From NCBI RefSeq assembly GCF_000691505.1, contig NZ_JMIP02000016.1, forward strand, positions 1 through 61,688: a DNA stretch of 61,688 bases, given 5' to 3'. Of the stretch, positions 52,950 through 60,801 are shown piece after piece. Every line of letters starts with the position of its first letter. Position 1 is the first letter of the stretch. The notes under the pieces are model-generated. The model was not told the origin of the DNA. It did no database searches and saw nothing but the letters and a program-made list of their open reading frames with translations. The position numbers and the translations under genes are program-made. The DNA comes from Halostagnicola sp. A56 (GTDB taxonomy: Archaea > Halobacteriota > Halobacteria > Halobacteriales > Natrialbaceae).

Positions 52950-53651
52950 TCAGTCCCCGTCAGTCCGCGTTATCAGCGCGTCGAGCGCGATCGCGGCGTC
53001 TTCGCGGGCGAGCAGCGGATTGATCTCGACGTCGGCGATGTCCTCGTTTGCCGCCAGCAGTTCGCTGACGGTCTGGATGGTTTCGGCGATCGCGTCCCGG
53101 TCGACCGTCGGACCGCCACGGTAGCCGTCGAAAAGCGGCGAGGACGAGAGTTCGTACGTCATCTCGACCGCTTCCGCGTGTGAAATCGGTGCGATACGAT
53201 GGGTCGTGTCCTCGAGCAGTTCGACGGCGACGCCGCCGAGACCGAGCAGGACCGTGGGGCCGAACGAGGGATCCCGCGTCCCGCCGACGATGACTTCGAT
53301 GCCCGCCTCGAGGTCGACGCCGGCTTCGACGAGGACCGAACCCTCGATCCCCTGTTCGTCGATAGCCTCGAGAATCGCTGCCGCCGCGTCTCGAACCGCC
53401 TCGGGCGACTCGAGACCGACGGCGACGCCGCGGCCGCCGGCCCACTCGCTTTTGTGCTGGACGGCCGGCGAGGAGACCTTCGCGACGACCGGGTAGCCGA
53501 TATCCGTCGCCGCGTCGACCGCGGCTTCCGGTGATCGAACGAGCCTGCTGTCCGGGACCGAGAGGCCGTGATCGGCGAGAAGTTCCTTCGCCTCGGATTC
53601 GGTCAGCGTCGAACGCTCGGCGGCAGCGACGGCCTCGAAAGTCTCAGTCAT
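52950..53651 (-). CDS. ADP-forming acyl-CoA synthetase, beta (ATP-grasp) subunit
   Basis: ATP-grasp subunit of 233 residues. It shows ESEAKELLADHGLSVPDSRL near the N-terminus, then GYPVVAKVSSPAVQHKSEWA (about 53-72) with the HKS of the family, GLGGVAVELLEDTTHRIAPI near 150, and the final EDIADVEINPLLAREDAAIA (about 195-214), the DVEINPL motif. With the alpha subunit next door it interconverts acyl-CoA, ADP and phosphate with acid, CoA and ATP. It overlaps the alpha gene's end by eight bases. The start at 53651 is preferred over an upstream open extension. Confidence 0.92.
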   Translation of the reverse strand: MTETFEAVAAAERSTLTESEAKELLADHGLSVPDSRLVRSPEAAVDAATDIGYPVVAKVSSPAVQHKSEWAGGRGVAVGLESPEAVRDAAAAILEAIDEQGIEGSVLVEAGVDLEAGIEVIVGGTRDPSFGPTVLLGLGGVAVELLEDTTHRIAPISHAEAVEMTYELSSSPLFDGYRGGPTVDRDAIAETIQTVSELLAANEDIADVEINPLLAREDAAIALDALITRTDGD

Positions 53652-55032
53652 CCGCTCGCACCTCCACCTGAGCCCCGGCCGCCTCCGGTGGCGCGTTCCG
53701 GACCGCGTACTGGACGAGTCCGGCAGCGGCGTCGGCCCCCCGCTCCGGCGTTCGGTAGGTCGGGACGCCGATCGCCTCGAGTTTCGGCAGTTCCTCGTCG
53801 AGGATGCTCTCGGGCCCGCCGCTGGCGAAGACGATGGGTTTGTCGACTGCCTCAACGACGGACTCGAGGTCCTCGACGGGGTACCCGAGCGCCGCTTCGT
53901 AGAGCTCGTAGACGAGAACGATGTCGATGTTTTCGTCGCGGGCGACGGCTCCAATAACCTCGCCGAACTCCGGCATCGGACGACCGGTGTCGACGGGATT
54001 CTCGGCGAACGTAATGCCGGGGAGAATGTCCTCCACGACGTCCTGGGTCTCCGCGGTTAGCGACGGCAGGTTCGCGCCGGCGGCCTTCAGCTGATCCGTG
54101 ATCGCGATACCCGGTCCGGCCTGGGCGGTGACGACGCCGACGTTCGGGCCGTCCGGTTCGGGACAGTTCGCCAACGCGGTCCCCGCGTCGATCAGTTCGG
54201 CGCAGGATCGAACCGTCGGCACGCCGTACTGTTCGAACCCCGCCTGATACAGCTCGTACTCCCCGGTCAACGCGCCGGTGTGTGACTCGGCGAAGTCGCC
54301 GACGTCCTGTTCGCCGACGTGGTAGGCGACGACGGGCGTCTCGACCGATTCGCACGTCGCGAGTAGCGCCCGCGCGTCGGCGGTCCCCTCGACGTGCAGG
54401 AGGATCGTGTCCGTCTGCTCGTCCGCGTCGAAGTATTCGATCGCTTCGGTGAAGCCGGTGGTGGCCCGGTTTCCGAGCCCGACCATCGCCGAGACGCCGA
54501 CGTCGATGTTCTGTGCCCGAAAGCCCAGCGCGTAGGAGAGGCCGCCGCTCTGGGCGACGATCGCGAGATTCCCGGACGGAATGGTCTCGAGGTCGGTCGT
54601 GAACGTCGCGTAGAGGTCGTCCCCCGGGACCAGAAACCCGCTCGTATTAGGCCCGAGAAGGTCGACGCCGCTGGCTTCTGCGGCCTCGATGAGACGGTCC
54701 TGTAACTCCGCGCCGTCGTCGCCCGTTTCGGCGAAGCCGCCGGCGAAGATGACGGCCCCGCCGACACCCGCCTCGCCGCACTCTTCGACGATGTCGGGGA
54801 CCGCCGCCGCGGGGACACAGAGCAGTGCCAGATCGGGTGCCGTCTCGATGTCGTCGACCGACGGGACGAACTCGTGGCCGAACACCTCGCCATCGCCCGA
54901 CGGGTTGACCGGAAATACCTCGCCGTCGAACGCCTGGACGTTTCGCATGGCCTCGTAGCCGATCTTTCCCGGCGTCGCGGACGCGCCGATAACTGCGATA
55001 CTCGCTGGGTCGAACAATCGCTCGAGTGGCAT
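53644..55032 (-). CDS. ADP-forming acyl-CoA synthetase, alpha (CoA-binding) subunit
   Basis: CoA-binding subunit of 462 residues. It begins MPLERLFDPASIAVIGASAT, then GKIGYEAMRNVQAFDGEVFP, the CoA-binding Rossmann domain. Domain 2 has the phospho-histidine motif ESHTGALTGEYELYQAGFEQ (H near 249), then succinyl-CoA-ligase-like NVGVVTAQAGPGIAITDQL. In archaea this enzyme makes ATP from acetyl-CoA or other acyl-CoAs without pyrophosphate, conserving energy from beta-oxidation products. Separate alpha and beta genes are one of the known arrangements, with fused forms in many other haloarchaea. The gene is divergent from iclR (145 bases apart). Confidence 0.92.
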   Translation of the reverse strand: MPLERLFDPASIAVIGASATPGKIGYEAMRNVQAFDGEVFPVNPSGDGEVFGHEFVPSVDDIETAPDLALLCVPAAAVPDIVEECGEAGVGGAVIFAGGFAETGDDGAELQDRLIEAAEASGVDLLGPNTSGFLVPGDDLYATFTTDLETIPSGNLAIVAQSGGLSYALGFRAQNIDVGVSAMVGLGNRATTGFTEAIEYFDADEQTDTILLHVEGTADARALLATCESVETPVVAYHVGEQDVGDFAESHTGALTGEYELYQAGFEQYGVPTVRSCAELIDAGTALANCPEPDGPNVGVVTAQAGPGIAITDQLKAAGANLPSLTAETQDVVEDILPGITFAENPVDTGRPMPEFGEVIGAVARDENIDIVLVYELYEAALGYPVEDLESVVEAVDKPIVFASGGPESILDEELPKLEAIGVPTYRTPERGADAAAGLVQYAVRNAPPEAAGAQVEVRADD

Positions 55033-55147
55033 ACCCCTCTCTTTGCTGAAGGGGGTGTAAATCTTTTCCCTCCGTGGACGACCGATCGGGCGGCGGGCTG
55101 ATCGGCGCGTGTCCGATGGCCGCTATCTCATCCAAAATGGTCGAACA

Positions 55148-55154
55148 TTTAATA
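55148..55154 (+). promoter_or_regulatory. TATA box of iclR
   Basis: TTTAATA is centred 27 bases before the ATG at 55178, supporting that start and a leaderless transcript. Confidence 0.6.
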
Positions 55155-55177
55155 GCGATACCCGAGAACGCGTTGGT

Positions 55178-55939
55178 ATGTCAGGGTCGACATCCCCCAT
55201 GAAATCGGTTCAACGCTCTTTCGACGTGATCGACGTCCTGTGGGAACTCGACGGGGCTGGGCCGACCGAAATCGCCGAGGAGATGGACATTCCGCGGAGT
55301 ACCGCCCACGTCTACCTACAGACGCTGCAATCGACGGGATACGTCGTCAATACCGATGGGAGATACGAACTCAGCCACGCGTTTCTGGCGATGGGGTCGC
55401 GACTCAAACACCGCAACCAGATCTACCAGGCCTCCCAGACAGCCCTCGAGGAGCTCGCGGCGGAAACCGGTGAGGTCGTTACGCTCATCGTCGAGGAAGC
55501 CGGAAGGGCCGTCTTCCTCCACATAGAACGTGGCGAGACGGCGATCGAACTCGGACTGTACTCCGGCATCACGATCCCGTTGTACTCACACGCGTCCGGG
55601 AAAACCATCCTCTCTACGCTTTCGGAAGACCGAGTCGACGAAATAATCGACAGACACGGCCTCGATTCGATTACGAGCGAGACGATCACGGATCGAGCGA
55701 CGCTGCTCGAGAAACTCGAGTCGGTTCGCGCGGACGGCTACGCGGTCGATTGGGACCAACAGATCGAGGGAATGGGGACGATCGGTGTCCCGATCGTCGT
55801 CGACGAACAGCTCAAAGGGAGTATCGGGATCGCCTGTCCCACGGAACGCGTCAAAAGCGAGTCCTACCAGACCGAGCTCCTGAACAGGCTCCGGGAGACG
55901 AACGAAACGATAACGATCAAGTACCAGTACGGGACCTGA
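55178..55939 (+). CDS. IclR-family transcriptional regulator
   Basis: Regulator of 253 residues. The winged HTH spans about 5-70 (KSVQRSFDVIDVLWELDGAG, then PTEIAEEMDIPRSTAHVYLQ). The effector domain follows from about 80 to the end, with LYSGITIPLYSHASGKTILS (about 126) and GIGVPIVVDEQ-like VPIVVDEQLKGSIGIACP near 206, the conserved ligand-binding core. IclR proteins often control aromatic or fatty acid catabolism and respond to a small organic acid. It is divergent from the ADP-forming synthetase genes and central to the catabolic locus, so it is the best candidate regulator of the whole region. Confidence 0.92.
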   Translation: MSGSTSPMKSVQRSFDVIDVLWELDGAGPTEIAEEMDIPRSTAHVYLQTLQSTGYVVNTDGRYELSHAFLAMGSRLKHRNQIYQASQTALEELAAETGEVVTLIVEEAGRAVFLHIERGETAIELGLYSGITIPLYSHASGKTILSTLSEDRVDEIIDRHGLDSITSETITDRATLLEKLESVRADGYAVDWDQQIEGMGTIGVPIVVDEQLKGSIGIACPTERVKSESYQTELLNRLRETNETITIKYQYGT

Positions 55940-55995
55940 CTGAACGAAATCCGCACGGTTGCTATTCCGCGTCCGCGTTCGAAAACGCGACGCTC

Positions 55996-57450
55996 TCAGA
56001 GGAATCCGAGAAAGCTGGCAGCGTGCGTGAGCGCTGCGCTCACCGGTATGAGGACGAGCGTTCGAACGGTGAACACGGCGACGATATCACGGAAGCGGAC
56101 CGGCACGTCGGTGAACATGTCCATCATCATCGGGCCGGTCGCCGCGAGAAAGAGGATCTGCGAGCTGACGATGATGACCACGAAGAACTGCGCCATCGGA
56201 GCCAGTTCGACCGCCGTCAGCGCCGCGACGTACATATCGGCGAAGCCGATGATGACCGCCGAGGCGACGACGTCCGCGTTCGGGATGCCGAACGCGGCGA
56301 TGACGGGTTCTACCGGCGCGGACACGATCTGAAACAGCTCGGTGTTGTGATAGAGGACGAGCACGAGCGTCCCGACGGAGACGACGGTCCCGGTGATCGT
56401 CGCCGTGAGGACGATTCCGTCGACGAGTCCCCTCCAGCCCGCTCGCGGCGTGGACGTTCCCTTGGCTTCCTCGACGGCTTCGCTCACCGCAAGTCGGAGG
56501 TAGTCCGTCACGGATCCGGTGAGGTTCGATTCGACGGTTGGCTCCGAGATGTACTCCGCGGGAACGCGCGAGAGCGGCGGGATGCGGATCGTTATCGCCG
56601 CCGTCACGGCGATCGCGATCAGATACGCGAACAGGATGACCGGGAAGATATGCAGCATGTCGTAGGCTGCAGCGAAGACGCCGATCGTCCCGATGCTCCC
56701 AGTCCCGAAACACGAGCAGATGATGAAGACTTCCCGCTTGTTGTACCCGCCCCGATCGAAGACCTTCCGGGTGACGTAAAATCCGATCGCGAACGAACCT
56801 GCCCACGAGGCGGCGGCGTCCAGCGCCGACCGTCCCGGAAGCTTGAACAGTGGTTTCATTACCGGACGCGCGAGGGTCCCGATGAACTCCAACGCCCCAC
56901 ACTCGATCAGCAGGTTGACGAAGATCGATCCCAGCGGGATAATAATCACGATACTGAGGATCAGCGTTCCCCACACGACGCCCGAAACGTTGGGGGCGAG
57001 CATCATTGCTGGTCCAACGTCGAAGAAGAACCCGGTCGCGATCGCCGCACCGATAATCCGGAGCAGCCAGAATACGAGGTTCGTCTCCCAGAGCTCGAGG
57101 TTCAGCCGCTCGACGGTCCCATCCTCGAGACCGACGAAATCGCGATTGTGCAGTTCAGCGATCGTCGTCATCGCGGCTGCGCCGACGACCATGAGCCACG
57201 AGAGAGCGAGCACGTACTGTGAAGCGGCGTCTTCGATGAGCGTCGCGACGATATCGAACGGTACCGTTACTGTGTTGTTCCACGGCACCGGGAGGACGAA
57301 GAACGCGCCGCCGAGGAGCAGCACGATCGCGAACCGCAGGAACGGGATTCGTTCCAGCGTCGTGAACGATTCCTCGTCGATCCGTTTTTCCTGGGGCTCG
57401 GTCTCCTCCCAGGTTTCGTTATCACTTCGCCATGCCTCTTGGCGTAACAT
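55996..57450 (-). CDS. YjiH-type membrane protein with nucleoside-recognition (Gate) domains
   Basis: Membrane protein of 484 residues with about ten transmembrane helices. It resembles the YjiH family with Gate domains: FVNLLIECGALEFIGTLARP (about 166), KLPGRSALDAAASWAGSFAI (about 192), GYNKREVFIICSCFGTGSIG near 224, and ADVVASAVIIGFADMYVAAL near 400, the second Gate copy. Family members are putative transporters of unknown substrate, not necessarily nucleosides. TTTATAAT on the minus strand (57473-57480), 27 bases before 57450, supports that ATG and a leaderless message. Its place in the locus suggests import or export of a pathway compound. Confidence 0.82.
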   Translation of the reverse strand: MLRQEAWRSDNETWEETEPQEKRIDEESFTTLERIPFLRFAIVLLLGGAFFVLPVPWNNTVTVPFDIVATLIEDAASQYVLALSWLMVVGAAAMTTIAELHNRDFVGLEDGTVERLNLELWETNLVFWLLRIIGAAIATGFFFDVGPAMMLAPNVSGVVWGTLILSIVIIIPLGSIFVNLLIECGALEFIGTLARPVMKPLFKLPGRSALDAAASWAGSFAIGFYVTRKVFDRGGYNKREVFIICSCFGTGSIGTIGVFAAAYDMLHIFPVILFAYLIAIAVTAAITIRIPPLSRVPAEYISEPTVESNLTGSVTDYLRLAVSEAVEEAKGTSTPRAGWRGLVDGIVLTATITGTVVSVGTLVLVLYHNTELFQIVSAPVEPVIAAFGIPNADVVASAVIIGFADMYVAALTAVELAPMAQFFVVIIVSSQILFLAATGPMMMDMFTDVPVRFRDIVAVFTVRTLVLIPVSAALTHAASFLGFL

Positions 57451-57472
57451 ACCATGAGGCAGAGTCACAATC

Positions 57473-57480
57473 ATTATAAA
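57473..57480 (-). promoter_or_regulatory. TATA box of the YjiH-type gene
   Basis: TTTATAAT on the minus strand, 27 bases from the ATG at 57450. Confidence 0.6.
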
Positions 57481-57753
57481 TGCACTGCTTTGGGGTGATT
57501 ATTGCGCCGCGGAACCAGTTTGACGTGAGCAGTGCTGGGACAAACTCCATCACCGGCCTCGAACCATTGTCCATTCATACTGGATGCACGACGGTTTATT
57601 ACCAGGTATATACTGTTGTATCTTCTAAATTCGGACATCATCCATCCAGTATAGTGATTCGTAACTGCCGAGATCGAGCTCATCCGCGTCTAGCTCGACA
57701 CGCACAATTACGATCATACCTGTGTAAATAGCTTGTGTGGGCTGGCTCATATA

Positions 57754-57766
57754 CGATAAATTATCG
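57754..57766. promoter_or_regulatory. Perfect 6-1-6 palindrome, candidate operator
   Basis: CGATAA, one central A, TTATCG. It lies about 125 bases upstream of the acyl-CoA dehydrogenase start at 57891 and could bind IclR or another dimeric regulator; no known consensus was matched. Confidence 0.35.
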
Positions 57767-57890
57767 GTTCGAAGCGGATAGAAAACCCATCCGAAATGAT
57801 TGGACCCGGCCGGTCGCGTTGGTAGACCCACAGCTGGGACTCGTGAACGCCAATCCGTAGACTTAGGTGCGATGACGCCAAGGACGAGAT

Positions 57891-59036
57891 ATGGACTTCG
57901 AACTTCCGCCAGAACAACAGGCGATGGTAGAGGAGGTCCGGCGCTTCGGCGAGAACGAAATAGAACCGGTCGCGAGCGAACACGACCGATCGGCGACGTA
58001 CCCCCAGGAGATCATGGACAAAGCCGCCGAGATGGGACTGCTCGGCCCGCAGTTCCCCCTCAAGTACGGCGGTACCGGGTACTCGATGGTCGAACGAGCG
58101 CTGATGATCGAGGAACTGTTCGCGATCGATCCCGGAATCGCACTCTGTATCACCTCCGCGGACTTCGGGAGCGAGGCGATCCTCGAGTTCGGTACCGAGG
58201 ACCAGAAAGAGACGTACCTCCCGCCGATTACGGAGGGCGAGTCGGTGATGGGCGCAGCGATCTCGGAGCCCCAGGCCGGGTCGGACGTCACGGCGGCGTC
58301 GACGCGAGCGGAGAGAGACGGCGACGAGTGGGTGATAAACGGCACCAAGATGTGGATCACCAACGGGACCGTCGGCGATTACTTCGTTGTTCTTTGTGAG
58401 ACGGATCCGGAGAGCGAGAGCCCGCACGCCGGCTATTCGCAGATCATCGTCGAGTCCGACCGGGATGGCTTCGACGCGGACAAAATCGACGGCAAGATGG
58501 GCGTCCGCGCGAGTCCGACCGCCGAACTCATCCTCGACGACGTCCGCGTTCCCGCGGAGAACCTCGTCGGCGAGCGCGGCGAGGGGTTCTACCAGCAGAT
58601 GCAGTTCTTCGACGAGACCCGGGTCACCGTCGCCGCGCAGGGCGTCGGGATCGCGAAGGGCGCGGCCGATCGCGCCCGCGAGTACGCACAGGAGCGCGAA
58701 CAGTTCGATCGGTCGATCGCCGAGTTTCAGGCGATCCAGCACAAACTCGCGGAGATGTACACGGATATCGAAGCGGCGCGCAACCTCGCGTACAAGGCCG
58801 CCTGGGCGGCGGAAAACGACGCAGAAGACAGCACGCAGCTGTCGTCGATGGCCAAAGAGTACGGCTCTCGCATCGCGGTCGACGTCGCGGACGAGGCCGT
58901 CCAGATTCACGGCGGGTCCGGGTACGTCGACGATTTCGATGTCGAGCGTTTCTACCGCGACGCCAAGATTACCCAGATCTACGAGGGAACGACCGAAGTG
59001 CAAAAGAACATCATTGCGCGCGAACTCCTCTCCTGA
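57891..59036 (+). CDS. Acyl-CoA dehydrogenase
   Basis: Classical acyl-CoA dehydrogenase, 381 residues. Expected motifs: AAISEPQAGSDVTAASTRAE (about 122-141, FAD/substrate loop), WITNGTVGDYFVVLCETD (about 159), the DETRVTVAAQGVGIAKGAAD helix near 241, REQFDRSIAEFQAIQHKLAE near 271, and the end QIHGGSGYVDDFDVERFYRD (about 340) with TQIYEGTTEVQKNIIARELL. The glutamate in YEGT (about 365) matches the catalytic base of short/medium-chain members. It supplies the oxidation step missing from the four-gene operon at 47445-52801. No electron-transfer flavoprotein gene is in the window. Confidence 0.94.
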   Translation: MDFELPPEQQAMVEEVRRFGENEIEPVASEHDRSATYPQEIMDKAAEMGLLGPQFPLKYGGTGYSMVERALMIEELFAIDPGIALCITSADFGSEAILEFGTEDQKETYLPPITEGESVMGAAISEPQAGSDVTAASTRAERDGDEWVINGTKMWITNGTVGDYFVVLCETDPESESPHAGYSQIIVESDRDGFDADKIDGKMGVRASPTAELILDDVRVPAENLVGERGEGFYQQMQFFDETRVTVAAQGVGIAKGAADRAREYAQEREQFDRSIAEFQAIQHKLAEMYTDIEAARNLAYKAAWAAENDAEDSTQLSSMAKEYGSRIAVDVADEAVQIHGGSGYVDDFDVERFYRDAKITQIYEGTTEVQKNIIARELLS

Positions 59037-59118
59037 CTGTTCGAAAGCGCTCTCCCTAAAGAACTGATCAAAACCAAAAACCCTTTCCACGGTAGTAATA
59101 AAGATTACATATATAACC

Positions 59119-60801
59119 ATGATGGATTACGACCTGACACTTACGAAGACGCTCAAACGAGGTGTCGACCAGTTCGGCCACAAAGAGATCGCCACGAAAC
59201 TCGACGACGGCAGCTACCATCGCTACACCTACGCAGACGCCTACGAGCGAATCTGCCAGCTCGCACACGCGCTCGACGAGTACGGCCTCGAACGGGGCGA
59301 CCGTGTCTCCGTAATGGCGGCGAACCACTATCGCCACTACGAGCTCTACTACGGCCCCTCCTGCAGCGGTCGGAGTATTCATATGACGAACCATCGGCTG
59401 CCCGATGAACACCTGATCAAGATAATCAACGAGGCGGAGGACCGCCTCCTGTTCGTCGACCCGGCGTTCGTCGATACCATCGAATCGATCGAGGCCGACC
59501 TCGAGACGGTCGAGAAATACGTCGTCCTCGACGAGACGGTTCCCGAAACCTCGCTCGAGCCGGTAACGGACTACGAGTCGTTCATCGAGGGCTACTCCAC
59601 CGAGTACAACTGGCCGGACCTCGACGAGGAGACGGAGTGTGGAATCTGTTACACCTCGGGGACGACCGGCCTTCCGAAAGGGGCCGCGTACTCCCATCGC
59701 GGACTCTTCTTGCTGAGCATGTCCTACGGTGGGAAAGACAGCTTCGGCATCTGTGAACGGGACGTGATCCTCCCGGTCGTTCCGATGTTCCACGTCAACG
59801 GCTGGTGTCTCCCCTACAGCGGCACGTTGCACGGCTCGTCGTTCGTCCTTCCGAACTCACACACAGACCTCGAGGATGTCGAGGAGCTGATCCGCGACGA
59901 GGGGGTTACGATCGCCGCGGCCGTGCCGACCATCTGGACCGAGATGGCGACCTACATCGACGAGACTCCCGCGGCGGATATCAGCACGCTCGATCGGATC
60001 CTCACCGGCGGCAGCTCGCCACCACCGGCGGTCATGCGCCGGTTCGACGAGGAGTTCGACGCGCCGATCATCCAGGGGTACGGGATGACCGAGGCGTCGC
60101 CGCATCTCGTCAACACGCTCGAGACGACGGAGATGCGAGAACTCCCCGAAGAGGAACAGTACGATCTGCGAACGAAACCCGGGCAACCCACGCCCGGCGT
60201 CGAACTCCGCCTGCGCGACGAGAACGGCGAGCCAGTTCCCCACAACGGCGAGTCGAAGGGTGAGATTCAGGTCCGCAGTCCGTGGGTCATCGACGAGTAC
60301 TACGACCGACCCGACGCGACCGAAGAGTCCTTTACCGACGACGCCTCCGAAAGCGAAGCGGCCGGGGAGTCGGACGACGCGTCTTCCAAACGCTGGTTCA
60401 AGACCGGCGATATCGGGACGATCGACGAGTACGGCTACCTCGACGTCGTCGACCGCGTCGACGACATCATCAAGAGCGGCGGCGAGTGGATCTCTTCTGT
60501 CGAACTCGAGAACGAACTGATGGCCCACGACGCGGTCGTCGAGGCGACCGTCGTCAGCGTCGACCACGAGCGCTGGCAGGAACGACCCGTCGCCTACGTC
60601 GTCACGAACGGCGACGTGATCGAAACCGAACTTCGCGAGCACCTGCTCGAGCGGTTCCCCAAGTGGTGGCTGCCGGATCTGTTCGCCTTCACCGGTGACA
60701 TTCCGCGTACGTCCACTGGGAAGTACGACAAGCAATCCCTTCGCTCGTCGTTCGTCGACGAGTACGGATCGCTCCCGCTCGAGGACGGGGACGACCAGTA
60801 A
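59119..60801 (+). CDS. Acyl-CoA ligase (AMP-forming), second of a paralogous pair
   Basis: ANL-superfamily ligase of 560 residues, collinear with the ligase at 47445-49121. P-loop YTSGTTGLPKGAAYSHR near 174; YGMTEASPHLV near 322; RWFKTGDIGTIDEYGY near 431; IKSGGEWISSVELENEL near 452; end TSTGKYDKQSLRSSF. Large blocks are identical to the first copy, for example VDPAFV, MTNHxLPDEH and MAHDAV, while the substrate-binding half differs, suggesting a different acid. The 82-base gap after the acyl-CoA dehydrogenase and an A/T element near 59096 leave open whether it has its own promoter. The ATG at 59119 is followed by a second at 59122. Confidence 0.93.
   Translation: MMDYDLTLTKTLKRGVDQFGHKEIATKLDDGSYHRYTYADAYERICQLAHALDEYGLERGDRVSVMAANHYRHYELYYGPSCSGRSIHMTNHRLPDEHLIKIINEAEDRLLFVDPAFVDTIESIEADLETVEKYVVLDETVPETSLEPVTDYESFIEGYSTEYNWPDLDEETECGICYTSGTTGLPKGAAYSHRGLFLLSMSYGGKDSFGICERDVILPVVPMFHVNGWCLPYSGTLHGSSFVLPNSHTDLEDVEELIRDEGVTIAAAVPTIWTEMATYIDETPAADISTLDRILTGGSSPPPAVMRRFDEEFDAPIIQGYGMTEASPHLVNTLETTEMRELPEEEQYDLRTKPGQPTPGVELRLRDENGEPVPHNGESKGEIQVRSPWVIDEYYDRPDATEESFTDDASESEAAGESDDASSKRWFKTGDIGTIDEYGYLDVVDRVDDIIKSGGEWISSVELENELMAHDAVVEATVVSVDHERWQERPVAYVVTNGDVIETELREHLLERFPKWWLPDLFAFTGDIPRTSTGKYDKQSLRSSFVDEYGSLPLEDGDDQ

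Larger units (their letters stand above)
57451..57890. other. Divergent control region, yjiH and acyl-CoA dehydrogenase
   Basis: 440 bases, A/T-rich, no gene found. It holds a perfect 10-bp inverted pair (ATACTGGATG at 57577-57586, CATCCAGTAT at 57643-57652) and a perfect palindrome CGATAAATTATCG at 57754-57766. Both are candidate operators for the divergent genes. Confidence 0.55.

Noticed and set aside
57747..59120. 457-codon open frame opposite the acyl-CoA dehydrogenase
   Set aside because: Antisense shadow of a canonical enzyme gene.
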